Assembly (NCBI GenBank): GCA_030323885.1
Contig: CM059197.1
Span: forward strand, 33,621,884-33,685,883
Source: Branchipolynoe longqiensis
Lineage: Eukaryota > Annelida > Polychaeta > Phyllodocida > Polynoidae
Direction: 5' to 3'
Length of the DNA stretch: 64,000 bases
In this document: positions 34,439 through 45,240 of the stretch, piece after piece
Numbering within the stretch: the first letter of the stretch is position 1
Layout: each line of letters starts with the position of its first letter
Program-made: the position numbers and the translations under genes
Notes under the pieces: model-generated
Databases searched by the model: none
Told to the model about the DNA's origin: nothing
What the model saw: only the letters and a program-made list of their open reading frames with translations

Positions 34439-34440
34439 CA
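33900..34440. repeat. (TATATATTCATA)n microsatellite
   Basis: 540 bases of TATATATTCATATAT-type repeats. The Tyr/Ile-rich frames are artefacts. Sequence from 34440 to 34930 is AT-rich and unremarkable. Confidence 0.92.
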
Positions 34441-34959
34441 TTACATATTTATACTTCTTGCTGGGATGGGGCTGGCACTTTCCCACCGTTTTCTTAGGTT
34501 AAGTAAGACTCTAACACCACAACTTACTAGTTAGTGTTAATGGTACCTACGTATTAAGCTATGTTGGGCTCACCTTCGCAATGATAAAGCCGTGCCTTCT
34601 GCTGTAGTGATTTGCCATCACCTGTAAAATGTATTTTAATATAGCTGTCTGCCTGTAAATGCCATGATAACTTCCTGTCACTATACTATACTAACACATT
34701 TCGGCCCCTACTCTGCAGTTTGAAACATTGATTTGAATGTAGCTTGCATTGCTGCGTTCCATCTTTAATTTTGCTCTTAAACAAAACTACCCCACTTTGG
34801 CCATTGCTTCTAGACCTACCCCAAGCTTCTTCACCTTTTTGCTTTCAAATCTTTAAAAAAAAAAAAATGTTTAATAAAAAAATGTATCCAGTTTTATTTG
34901 TTTATCCATCTAAGTTCCACCCTTATAAATTTCACCGCTCGGCGGCATAGACTATAATC

Positions 34960-35130
34960 TAGATTGTTTAATCTCGCCCCCTAAACACGCAGAAGGTCTC
35001 GCGAGAACGTCAGGCGCCCAGTCACGTGTCTCTGACGAGCAGACCGGCGCGGAGTGTGAGTAACTGCGAGATTTCGCCCGAGAGTTGAGGTGTAGTGGTG
35101 GCAAGGGAAGCTCGGAGAGTGAATGATGCA
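34960..35130. promoter_or_regulatory. GC-rich segment with TCTCGCGAGA and GTCACGTG motifs
   Basis: TCTCGCGAGA at 34997-35006 is the palindrome known from CpG-island promoters (bound by BANP in vertebrates). GTCACGTG at 35021-35028 is a USF/TFE-type E-box. Several CpGs surround them inside an otherwise AT-rich intron. It may be an internal promoter or enhancer, or just the GC-rich part of an unknown repeat. Confidence 0.35.
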
Positions 35131-35224
35131 AAGTAAACTAGCACCAAGTTGTTCATGTTTCAAATGGTATTCGTCCATGTTTCAAATGGTAAACACCTTT
35201 TTTGGGGGGGTGGGCCCCCCACCC

Positions 35225-36240
35225 CCAAAAAGGGTGTTTTATTACAAGGTTTTCATTACATACAAGCCGTTGTAAGGTTTATTACAAGCCATTGCAGGGT
35301 GTTTTATGACAAGCTATTGCAGGGTATTTGATTACAAGCCATTACAAGCCTTTTATTACAAGGGGCTTATAAGGTCATTTTAATAGAAGTCATTACAAGG
35401 TGGTTTATTACAAGCCATTGTAAAGCATTTTATGATAAGCCATTGCAGGGTATTTGATTACAAGCCATTACAAGGTGTTTTATTAAAAGGGGCTTACAAG
35501 GTAATTTTAGTAGAAGTCATTACAAGGTAATTCACACACTCATACAATTAAGGAGACAAGTCATCGCATAGTTAAAGTTAAGTTTATTTGGAATTAAATA
35601 AGAATTAATCAGGGCTGACGGATCAGCTAGCAGTCAAGTTGAGGACTCGGTGCAGAGACCATATCCTGAGCAGTTCAGAGCAACGTGATAATTAATGAGA
35701 TTCGACACAGGCAGTTCAGTAACGAACGGATTGTCTATTCTGAGCAGCACTCATGCCACTTAATCATGGGTGGGAGGGTGGGTGAGCAGTGTTGAACGAA
35801 GACCGGCCAGCAGCGAAGTGAGGGCTAGGAGGACTGGGCGGCAACAGGAAAGCTAAAAATAGAACAGCCTCGTGTGCAAATTATCCATGTTAGCCTGCAG
35901 CCAACATGTTTGTTTTATTAGAAGCCATTGCAAGGCGTTTTATGACAAGCCATTGCAGCGTATTTTATTATAAGCCACTACTAGGTGTTTTAGTAAAAGG
36001 GGCTTACAAGGTAATTTTAGTAGAAGTCATTACAAGGTGTTTTATTACAAGCCATTACAAGGCATTTTATGACAAGCCATTAGAACATGTTTTATTACCC
36101 GCCATTACAATGTCTTGTACTACAAGCCATTATCTAATTACAAGCCATTAATAGGTATTTTATTATAGGATATTACAAGGACTTGTATTACAAACCATTA
36201 GAAGGACTTGCATTACAAACCCTTATAAGGTCTCGAACAC
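35225..36240. repeat. TTATTACAAGCCATT repeats flanking a unique centre
   Basis: Variants of TTTTATTACAAGCCATTGCA fill 35225-35530 and 35912-36240. The centre (35530-35911) is different in composition and unrepeated. Both flanks are in the same orientation, so this is either a satellite interrupted by an insertion or an element with tandem-repeat ends. Confidence 0.7.
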
Positions 36241-36945
36241 GTTCATAGTTTCTTCCGTTACTGCTCGTCCTGATTTGACCTCAAATGTTGCTAGGACGTA
36301 AATCTCCAATCACTCACTCATATTGCTATGTTATAAATATAACAAGTATGAATGAATTTGACCAAATATATTGTAAATAACTGTATTGTCACATGACCGG
36401 AAGACAAGTGCCGTGGCGCTGACAAAAGATTTATTCAATGAATAAACTATATTTACAACAATAAAATATCATAACCGAAAGAGTTGAGCATCCACTTTTC
36501 GTGTTGTAGGTTGCGGGATTCGAACATGTTTTCAAACCACAGCCAAGTCAAATCAATGACATAAAGATTTATAGTTGGCACTACCTAGCCTGGCGCTCGG
36601 GATAATAACTCAAATAGGGCAAGGCGAAGTGGAATGAGGAAGACCGATTGTCCGTGATTAAAATTTCCCCTACCTAATCAAGGAATGTAATGATACAACT
36701 TTATATGAAGCTTTTGTGGGGTGATTCTTTTAAGGGTTGTGTTTCTGTCAGCGGTGTTTTTTTCTTGGTGTTTTGTCTTGTTTCTTTGAGTTGTTTTTCT
36801 TTCTTATTTTTTGGAGGGGTGGGGAGGAGGGCGTTCTAACTCTAATGATAAGTGTAGCAATTGCCATGGATACGATTTGAAATATGAACGACTAATAATG
36901 ATTAGATAACAAGCAAAAAAAAACAACCTAACGTGTTAACACTAA

Positions 36946-37455
36946 AGGCCCGGTCACATACACGTTAGTGGACGTAGTTGAATGTAGTGGAGGCTAATGT
37001 AGTTGAACATAGTTGAACATGGTTGAACGTAGTTGAACGTACTTGCATCTATACTTCTCCATCATGCTAACTTGGTAATAACGTGGGTGGGCTGTGAGTT
37101 CCGATTTAATCTTTGGACATGTTCAAAAAAGCGCTACGTTAGAAGCTAACATGCTGTGGCGAAGTCTCTGTACTCTTAGTGTACTCTAGCGTACTCTAGC
37201 ATACTCTAGCCTCCACTATGGTCAACATAGTTGACCATAGTGGAGGCTAACGTATGTTGAACATAGTTGAACATAGTTGAACGCACCGGTATCCATGCCA
37301 TAACGTATTTATCCATACCAAAACCTGCCATACCTTAACGTTTTTCACCATAGTTGAGCATACTTACACCACATTTGACCCACGTTAATCTATCCTACGT
37401 TCAACTACGCTCAACTACTTTCGACTACGTTCACTAACATGTATGTGACCAGGGC
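36946..37455. mobile_element. Harbinger-like MITE P4 (GTAGTTGAACATA interior)
   Basis: Ends are AGGCCCGGTCACATACACG and CATGTATGTGACCAGGGC. The left flank is TAA; the right is TTA. The interior is ATAGTTGAACGTAGTTGAAC repeats on both sides, with the core TTTGGACATGTTCAAAA at 37112-37128 and an inverted repeat ACTATGGTCAACATAGTTGA near 37214-37245. Confidence 0.72.
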
Positions 37456-37721
37456 TTAGCAGTGTTACTGTTAGAGTTTATTTGTGAAGTGTCGGCTTGG
37501 AGGTTGACGTCGAGGTTGCGCACTGCCACCGACCACTTCCGGATGGGTGTGGCTGGTGCTGTTTGGTCGGCGACGTCCGTCCATTTGCATGTGAAAGATA
37601 TTCTGGTGGGAAGCCCTCACTACCCCTTACCTCAGCTAGCTCATCTCTGCCGTACATTGCCGTGCATGTGTCCGTAGTCCCAGTTAACCCGACATTCCAT
37701 TAGCGTGCACTGTGCAGTCCC

Positions 37722-37935
37722 ACATGCGTCATACGGTGTGCGTCATGGGGTATGCGTCATGCGGTGTGCGTCATGCGGTGTGCGTCATGCGATATGCGTC
37801 ATGAGAAATGCGTCATGCGATGTGTGCCATGCGGTATGCGTCATGTGGTATGTGTCATGTGGTTTGCGTCATCCGGTATGCGTTATGCGGCATGCTGCGT
37901 GCGGCATGCGACATGTGTCTTGTGCCATGCGTAAA
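37722..37935. repeat. GCGTCATGCGGTGT minisatellite, 14-bp unit
   Basis: About 15 copies of GCGTCATGCGGTGT with variants. Cys/Met/Arg/His-rich frames result from it and are not genes. Confidence 0.92.
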
Positions 37936-39010
37936 TGACGGTCATTGGCTCGATTCAAACCATTGGGAATATTTCAACTCTTGGTTCCTAGCCATTCAAC
38001 TTTTACTCCCGAAGGACACCGAAGCACATCATACTATATATTCCTTAATCACTTTCCATGGCTAAACAGTAACATTCCTCAACGGATTGTGTCCAAATAA
38101 CTATATTCTAAACAGTAGGCATGAACGTGGTTAGGAAACAGGGATAAGAACACGCTTACGTTTAGGTTAAAGCACTGAAAGTAAAAACTGAGCTTGACAG
38201 TGTGGATGTATATAACCCCTCACTACTAAGCATATATATGTGTCTAGTATAAATAGTATTTATGCGAATATTAATGATTAATAATATATATATGTAAATT
38301 TAGATACATATATATACATAAATATATACATAGATATATATCTATATTGACATATATATATAGATATATGTAGGTCTAAATATACTATTATACAGAAATA
38401 CAGAAATATTATACATATATGAAGAGTTCAGGCGCCAAACCACGTAATCGCTGATCCAAAAATGGAGAGAAACATCGGAATCATGCCTTCAAAAAGTTTA
38501 TATTTATATATTCCTACTGTTTTGTTTATTGCTCCATAACAATGTGGTGATATGAAAAGTGGAATTAGTAAGCTTTAACATTATTTATCAGGTAAAAATC
38601 TTTGATTTAAACTCAATTTTTCTATTGTCGTTTACGTGGGTTTATGCCTGAATTATTCATATATATGTATATATATATGTAGGCCCCTATATATATATAT
38701 GCTTTGTAGTGAGGTTTTATTCAGGCACAATAACAATGATAAAATCACTGCCACGCGCTGATACCCCTCCTGATTTTGCCTCAGATGTTGCTAGGCCGTA
38801 AAACCCTATGCAATTCACCCACCATGTACGTTGGAGCGTTTCTGAATTTGGGTACCAAAATGCGAATTGCTACATACCACGTCTCCACATCAATGGCCAC
38901 GCAACCCCCCCACCCCCCTTCCCTTCACCCCCCCCCCCCTCCCGCCTCTACTACAACGCCTAGGATTGTGCACTGACGGAAAACCCCCCTGTTAGTTATA
39001 TTTGCTTTAA
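37936..39010. other. Intronic sequence with TA microsatellites
   Basis: TATATATA-rich at 38210-38420 and 38660-38700, a SINE tail at about 38764-38806 (CCTGATTTTGCCTCAGATGT) and a C-rich run at 38905-38945. No coding signal. Confidence 0.6.
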
Positions 39011-39339
39011 AGTTGTATAGCCCGATGGTTTTGAGTTTCTGACATTTTCTGAGATAAATACATTAGGCTGATCGGTATAATGTACCATACTTTAGTCTGA
39101 AGTCACTTTTATTTTAAATGGCTAACCTTTGAGATATTTGAAGTGCAACCATGCACAATTCATTTTGGCAATCATAGCCTTCTGCAGTAGCAGGTTCTGT
39201 TAAATTATATCAGTATTCCCTTCTGTACAGTGACACATGTTTAAGAAGTGCACCAAGATCTAAGTTACATATGTAGAAACAAATTGAGATAATTGCTTTG
39301 GTTTTGAAAATTTGATGTTTTCATCGGACTATGGCAGCT
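39011..39339. mobile_element. TTAA-flanked MITE, copy M5, reversed
   Basis: The left end AGTTGTATAGCCCGATGG follows TTAA (39007-39010). The right end CATCGGACTATGGCAGCT is followed by TTTAA. The internal sequence is the reverse complement of M1. Confidence 0.78.
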
Positions 39340-39590
39340 TTAACGCATTGCGCATTACGCAAGTCGCAGCACGCACACATTTGACGCGTTAATGGAATCT
39401 TGGCTTCATGGTGTAGCTATAGGTGGTGTTTGTGCCTTGTTGGTGTGTAGTGTAAATACTAAGTAGACAGTTCACTTCCTTGGCTTGAACCAGTTATGTA
39501 TGTTGTAAGTATGGGACGGTGGCGTCCTGCAACCTACCAAGAGTTGACATCCTCATATCACAATGTAACCCCGCAATCATAATCACTGCT

Positions 39591-39925
39591 ACCGGGCGCG
39601 GTGGTCTAATCGGTAGAGCACGGGCCTCGCGTGTGGGAGATCGGGAGTTCCGTTCCCGGTCGAGTCAACCCAATGACTTTGAAATTGATACTTGTCGCTT
39701 CCTAGCCTGGCGCTCGCCATTAATACTAATAGGATAGGGCAAGGACTGGTTAGCTCAGTGTCAGGATAATATGACTAATGGGGATATCAGGTCATGGTGC
39801 TGGCGGCCTGATGGGGCAGTGCAGCAGCAGTATAAAGTTGCCATGAGTGTGCACTGTCACAAGTCCATACACATCCTGATATGACCTTAGATCTTGCCAG
39901 GACGTAAAACTCCAACAACCAACCA
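39591..39925 (+). mobile_element. SINE family 1, best preserved full-length copy
   Basis: ACCGGGCGCGGTGGTCTAAT opens a tRNA-like head with A box (TCTAATCGGTAGAGCA-like) and B box (GGGAGTTCCGTTCCC). The body follows: CCAATGACTTTGAAATTGAT, GGATAGGGCAAGGACTGGTT, GGATATCAGGTCATGGTGCT. The tail is GACCTTAGATCTTGCCAGGA then CGTAAAACTCCAACAACC. It is suitable as the reference for the family in this window. Confidence 0.88.
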
Positions 39926-40194
39926 ATCATAATCACTGCGCACTTAACCCAGTTCCTAAAACATACAGCATAACACCTGCTTATATATGCCTGCTTCATT
40001 CAACAACCCCATTACACTTTATTACAGCAAATCCTTTTGAAATGTTAGTGTGTCCATTCGCCCATTTTCGCTTGCATTCTTGTTTTAATGCAATCCTCAG
40101 GATAGCACAATCGTGATGAAGCCGTGCCTTCTTCTGTAGTGATTTGCCATCACCTGTAAGCTTTGGGGATTTAATCAGTTTAATTTCATAATGA

Positions 40195-41070
40195 TATGCT
40201 AGTTATAAGGGTTACCCTCTGATATATATGCTGTGTATATATATACTTATATACACTAGATATCACGTACATCTTTTGTACGTTTATATATATAATTAAT
40301 ATATATACAACAATTTTCGGGTGCAAATGACAGACTAATGCGTCCTTGGTTAGGATTAAGGCCGGTGGCGGCGACACCCGTCACGTGGTGGTGGACCATG
40401 CTCCACACAGAATGGATGTACAACAACAGTACTAGACAATAATACCAATAATAATTCCCTTCCGTGCCTTTATACTCGCATAATGCTTATGCATCACATA
40501 GACATATATCAAGTGGTAATACTAATAGTGTCAAACAATACACAATATAAACAAGCCATGGTTCATTGCCATGTAGATAAAAGATTCACCCCGTACTTGC
40601 AGTAGGAGTGAAAGACAACGTAGTCTAAATATGGGCCAAAATAGCTTTAGTATGGAACAGGAAGTGGAATCCACCGTTCCAGTATCAAATAGCTACTTAT
40701 ATCGACAGAGGGTTGGTGAAATAGGAAAGAATGCAAAAAAAACAAACAGATGGCAACCATAGAATCATAAGAATGTCACCGATTTCCCTTTTAAAATCTA
40801 TTAAACTACATGTTTTATTATATTTGTTCAAATCAAACATAGTTGGTAAATACTATGATATATGGGAAGAATATATCTTTGCTTCTTAAATTAAGAATTT
40901 ATCGGCTCGTTTCATTTACCCAGCACGTACATAATTTCTGCCACTTTTTCTAATGGGTTGGTTTTCACCCCGACTGCAAGTATGGGGTGAATCTTTTATG
41001 TCGTTGCCATGGTGCACCTGTGACGACAGGTGCAGAGCTGTGTGCACCTCCAGCTGATGCTTGTTACCTT
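40195..41070. other. TA microsatellite, dispersed repeat fragment and unique intron
   Basis: TA-rich at 40218-40315. 40360-40510 carries the repeat shared with 15690, 50870 and 63000 (CTTTATACTCGCATAATGCT). From 40510 to 41070 is unique intron before exon E. A stretch at 40560-40625 and its inverted counterpart at 40965-41000 (ACCCCGTACTTGCAGT / ACTGCAAGTATGGGGT-like, with AAAAGATTCACCCC / GGGGTGAATCTTTT) suggest the ends of an unrecognised MITE of about 440 bases. Confidence 0.5.
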
Positions 41071-41080
41071 GCGCTTGTAG

Positions 41081-41206
41081 CCGGCCGCACGGTGGCGCCA
41101 GTGCGGGTGAGGCCCAGTCCGCCTCCGCTCCAGAACCTCACCGTCAGCAGCCCCTTCTTCCAGAATGGGCTCCTCAAGGCCAATGTCACCTGGGCGTCCC
41201 CTTCAG
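41081..41206 (+). CDS. ANOS1: anosmin-1 exon E, start of FN3 domain 3
   Basis: The acceptor is TTGCGCTTGTAG and the donor is TCAG|GTAAGT. The exon is 126 bases with phase 1 at both ends. The peptide includes PPPLQNLTVSSPFFQNGLL followed by KANVTWASPS. This aligns with the human FN3-3 opening, from memory [21 protein letters not shown]. Two N-glycosylation sequons are visible, NLT and NVT. It is more GC-rich than the intron around it, as are exons F and G. Confidence 0.92.
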
Positions 41207-42166
41207 GTAAGTGCAGGAACTACGGCGGCGACAGACTGCTGCCGCCATCTGTGTGATAACACGGGAACTGACGGCGCTATGATGAGTTGACGCTGTGCAT
41301 GCTGCAACTACCTAGGTTGTTGTCTGACAAGTTTTATTCGCAACAACAAGAAGTTTTGAAATATTCTCAATTCATTTCTAGGAAATTATTCCGTATGAAT
41401 TTGTTTCTGGGTATTCTTCATCAGTAGTAAAATCGGAGGCGGGATGGGCAGATGGTAGGGAGGTGAGGAATCACCTGGAGGGCAGGAGGAGAATTAGGGG
41501 AGCTGCTTGAGGGTGTTGCAGTTTCTGCGGCACACCAGTTTGCGAGGGACACATCCATTCAAATGCATTGTCAATGGCCGTGAACAAATCTTCATACAGA
41601 AGAAGTGAAATATCTCTCCAGCCACACCACCTAGAAACAAATCCCGTGGTAGACATATAGAAAACATGTGTACCAAAAATATTATATTAAATTGATAAGG
41701 GTAGGGTTCAGGATTTCTATTAATTTTGAATAAAACTAATGTTTTGCACTGCGCATACCATCAAACTCAAGACATTGTCAATTGTCGTGAGCAATCTGCA
41801 TACAGAAAATATAGCAAAAGTGAAATATCTCTAAAACCACACGACCTAGAAACAAATTGCTTGGTACACATATAGAAAACATCTTTATCAAAAACATTAT
41901 ATTAAATTCATAAGGTTAGTGACGATGCTGTTCGGTATTGATGCATACACAGAAGCGATGTGTCCCTCGCAAACTGGTGTGCCGCGGAAACTGCAACAAG
42001 GGCAGACCTCTAGCTCTCCAGGCTGCAGGCCCACCTCTAGTAACCCAACCACCCAAGACATATTAAAAGGAGTTTGCAGGAGTAGAACAATATAATAACA
42101 GAGCAATGAATTGAACAATATAGTAACAAGGCACGATCATTACATACATTTGCATAAGTAGTTTAC
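41207..42166. other. Intron sequence with an internal duplication
   Basis: 41533-41700 and 41780-41912 are related (GAAATATCTCTCCAGCCACA versus GAAATATCTCTAAAACCACA, then CTAGAAACAAAT). The phrase CACACCAGTTTGCGAGGGAC at 41531-41550 recurs inverted near 41960-41985. This suggests an old element with inverted ends at about 41520-42000. No gene content. Confidence 0.5.
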
Positions 42167-42868
42167 ACCTCACATAATAATATGGTATACAGTAAAACCT
42201 CTCTAAATCGACCGACCATGGGACCAACTTTAAGTGGTCCATTTAGGGAGGTGGTCGGTTTAGGGAGTTAGAATATGGTTAGATAACCGGAAATATAAAA
42301 GCCAGATAACATATCCAACAACAATATAAATCAAATCAATTTCAAACAAACATAACTCAACCACCTATTACGTACAAGCCTATGGACATGTAAATAAAAT
42401 AGGCTAGTATAGAATTAAGTAGAAAAAAAGCAGAAAACTCTTCCCAAGAAAACCCCAAAACACTAACATAGAATCTTAAGAAAACAACTAACATAGTAAT
42501 AAGAATAGAACAAAAATACAATGCCAAGAGGGCCCCCAAAAAAACTAACATAGACTACTAAACGTACCAACAGACTATCTATCTGCTACTGAAATGCGGA
42601 CAATCAAATAACTTATCAGCAGCTACTGTTTGGTAAGACAACACCAACACTACAGCTGGCCAGCATTGAAAACAAGCCTGGGTACCCAGGCTTACATGCT
42701 ATGGACAGAATAAATACAGCCTCAATAAAAAGAAAATTAATTTAAAAAATACCTCACATAATAATATGGTATACAGTAAAACCTCTCTAAATCGACGAAC
42801 CATGGGACCAACTTTAAGTGGTCCATTTAGGGAGGTGGTCGGTTTAGGGAGTTAGAATATGGTTACCA
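42167..42868. repeat. Two direct copies of a 117-bp segment flanking about 470 bp
   Basis: CCTCACATAATAATATGGTA and the following roughly 100 bases occur at about 42170-42281 and again at about 42753-42867. Both copies include the left end of a CAGTAAAACCTCTCTAAATC MITE. The segment between them is unrelated AT-rich DNA. Only the second copy continues into a complete MITE. Confidence 0.75.
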
Positions 42869-42951
42869 TGGTATTGTTGGGACACAAATAAAGCGATTGA
42901 TATAGGGGAGTGGTCGATCTGTGGAAGTGGTCAGTTAGGGAGGTTTTACTG
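42774..42951. mobile_element. pogo/Tigger-like MITE (CAGTAAAACCTCTCTAA ends)
   Basis: Complete 178-base copy with ends CAGTAAAACCTCTC and its near-inverted GGAGGTTTTACTG, flanked by TA on both sides. Terminal CAGT and TA target duplication fit the pogo branch of Tc1/mariner. Confidence 0.75.
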
Positions 42952-43049
42952 TATTACATATACAATTTCAAAACATTCCGTGATTGGAACTTGCTTCAGA
43001 ATGGCGTGTGAATATTACCAATTGTGTCTTAGCATTATTCAGGGAATTA

Positions 43050-43770
43050 ATTGAATGTAATATATCTAATTTAGAAACTCGTTGCTTTTTTTAAACTTAC
43101 ATACTTCGATGGTTTTGAGTTTCGGTCAATTTATCAAATAAATATACTAAGTTGATCAGTATAAAAATCAATGTGCTCTAGAGGCGTCGTTAAATAAAAC
43201 AAGCTCTACCTTTTTCCTAAATTGGGATGTACAATTAAATATATTTGAATATTTTGACTTAAGGAATTTGATTGGAATATCCAGCTGCAATTAATTTTAC
43301 TCCAATGATATATAATTTTGGGTACATCCACCACTATTTAGAATGCATCAGGTGTGGTCAATATACTATTAGTTATATGTTGGATATATATCCTTATATT
43401 TATCTCCAACATATTTCTCTTAAACTTCTCTCAACTGCTTCCTGGATAGTTGTTGAAGGTAAGACTCAGTATGTTTCCATCTAGTTGTCTTGGACCTGTC
43501 CAGGCATGTTTGAATTCTATTTTGCAATACACGATTTCCGCGACACAATGTGCAGAGTGTAATCCAGACTGGACCTGTGGGTCACAGCATCTGTGGAGAG
43601 GCAATTGAGGCTTCATGTTGAACAACGGACACAGTCTTTTCAGCACAAATGTGGATTTATAGAGAAAACATGCATACCATTTTTTTATCATTTTTGATAA
43701 TGATAGCTGTATCCTATTCATTGATTGATTGATTGAAAAGCTTGATCGTCAGTGTAAAACAACACAGTGA
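43050..43770. other. Intronic sequence with small repeat remnants
   Basis: A TTAA-MITE fragment at about 43100-43165, a SINE family 3 tail at 43167-43205, and otherwise unique sequence. The small open frames have no supporting features. Confidence 0.5.
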
Positions 43771-44139
43771 CACACTATCCACCCACAACACTAGTGTCAT
43801 TGCCTATCACCAGGTGCCGTACTAATCGCGGAAATCGTGTATTGCAATGTAGGAATAGTAGTTGTTGTAATAATAAGAATAAGAATAAGAATGCAAGTTT
43901 TTATAAACAATTTGACTTTAATAGAGGAGTTCCCTCACTATTAGTATCCCTTCTAAAGTGCTGCAAAATAAAACGATATTACATGTCTACAACTTGGCTA
44001 AGGTAGATAATGGATTGAGAAATTTCATTTACCATGAAATCTACATTAAGCAAGCCTGTCTTGAGGACATATCAATATTAATCAAGAGATATAGGCTTTT
44101 TTTACATCCTCTGCCAACACAATCCTACCTCGCCTACAT

Positions 44140-45120
44140 GTGTACACTGGTCCTCTCTACACTGGTCCTGCATACACTGGTCCTGCCTACTTTAAGCCCT
44201 GCCCATCACACCCCACCCCACCCCAGCTACACTGGTACTGCCCAGACTGGTCTCTCCACCCACTTAAACTGGTCCGCCCTACACTGGTCCTGCATACACT
44301 GGTCCGTCCTACTTTATAACCTGCCAGCTCACCCCACCCCAGTTACACTGGTCCTGTCTACTCTGGTCCCTCTCCAAATACCTACACTGGTCCTACCCAC
44401 ACTGTTCCCTGTCCACTCACCTATACTGTTGTCCCCTGCCTACTCACTTACACTGGTCCTGCCTACACTCGTCCCTGTCCACCTGCCTACACTTGTTCAC
44501 CCGACTACACTGGTGCACTCGCCTCTTCTGATTCACCTACACTGGTCCCTGCCTACCCACCTACACTGGTCCCTGTCCACCCGCCTACACTGGTGCACCC
44601 ACCTACACTGGTCCCTCTCCACCCGCCTACACTAGTTCACCAGACTACAGTGGTGCACCCGCCTACACTGCTCCTGCCTACACTGGTCCCTGTCCACCCG
44701 CCTACCCTGGTTCACCTGACTACACTGGTGCACCCGCCTACACTGGTTCACCTACCCTGGTCCTGCCTACACTGGTCCCTCTCCACCCACCTACACTGGT
44801 TCACCCGACTACACTGGTGCACCCGCCTACATTGGTTCACCTACACTGGTCACTGCCTACACTGGTGCACCCGCACACAGGAGGCATTCAACTGGGCCTC
44901 TCTGTGTGAATATCAAAATATTTCCTTATAAATTCCCATTCGACTGGGACCAGAAGTGGGTTAGTATACGCATGATTCGGATGTGTGTATGTGGCTCCAT
45001 CCGATCCATCCGTAAATCTTGCGGATAGAAAGGGCCCAGTCGAATGCCTCCACTGTTTCACCTACACTGGTCCCTGCCTACCCACCTACACTGGTACACC
45101 CTGCCTACACTGGGCCCATT
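44140..45120. repeat. CTACACTGGTCCTGC minisatellite, reaching exon F
   Basis: About 40 copies of a 12-15-base unit (CCTACACTGGTCCCTG) at 44140-44880. A unique spacer follows at 44880-45045, then five further copies at 45058-45110. The last copy ends about 20 bases before exon F. The spacer contains the inverted pair TGAATATC.../...GACTGGG phrases GGCATTCAACTGGGCC (44882) and GGGCCCAGTCGAATGCC (45027), so it may itself be a small insertion. Confidence 0.88.
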
Positions 45121-45130
45121 GACACTGCAG

Positions 45131-45240
45131 GCTACGAGCGGTGCATCGACAAGTCGCTCATCCACTGGACGGCCGAGGTGTGCATCGCTGACCCAGACGA
45201 CGAGTCGGCGCTCGCCAAGTCCATGTCGGCCACCACGCAC
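45131..45240 (+). CDS. ANOS1: anosmin-1 exon F, middle of FN3-3
   Basis: The acceptor is GACACTGCAG and the donor is CAC|GTACGT. The exon is 110 bases, entering in phase 1 and leaving in phase 0. It encodes GYERCIDKSLIHWTAEVC, then an acidic loop IADPDDES, then ALAKSMSATTH. The motif W-x-x-E-V-C corresponds to the human W-F-P-E-A-C of FN3-3. The cysteine is a family-specific feature, since most FN3 domains have none. The sequence just upstream of the acceptor is a 15-bp minisatellite (CCTACACTGGTNCCT type) that supplies the pyrimidine tract. Confidence 0.92.

Noticed and set aside
33875..34497. Tyr/Ile-rich frames
   Set aside because: Compositional outcome of a TATATATTCATA microsatellite.
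37722..37935. CRISPR-like array
   Set aside because: 14-bp units without spacers in eukaryotic DNA; an ordinary minisatellite.
39591..39665. A genuine tRNA gene
   Set aside because: The head has A- and B-box-like words, but the acceptor stem does not pair well and the sequence continues into the conserved SINE body found in many copies.
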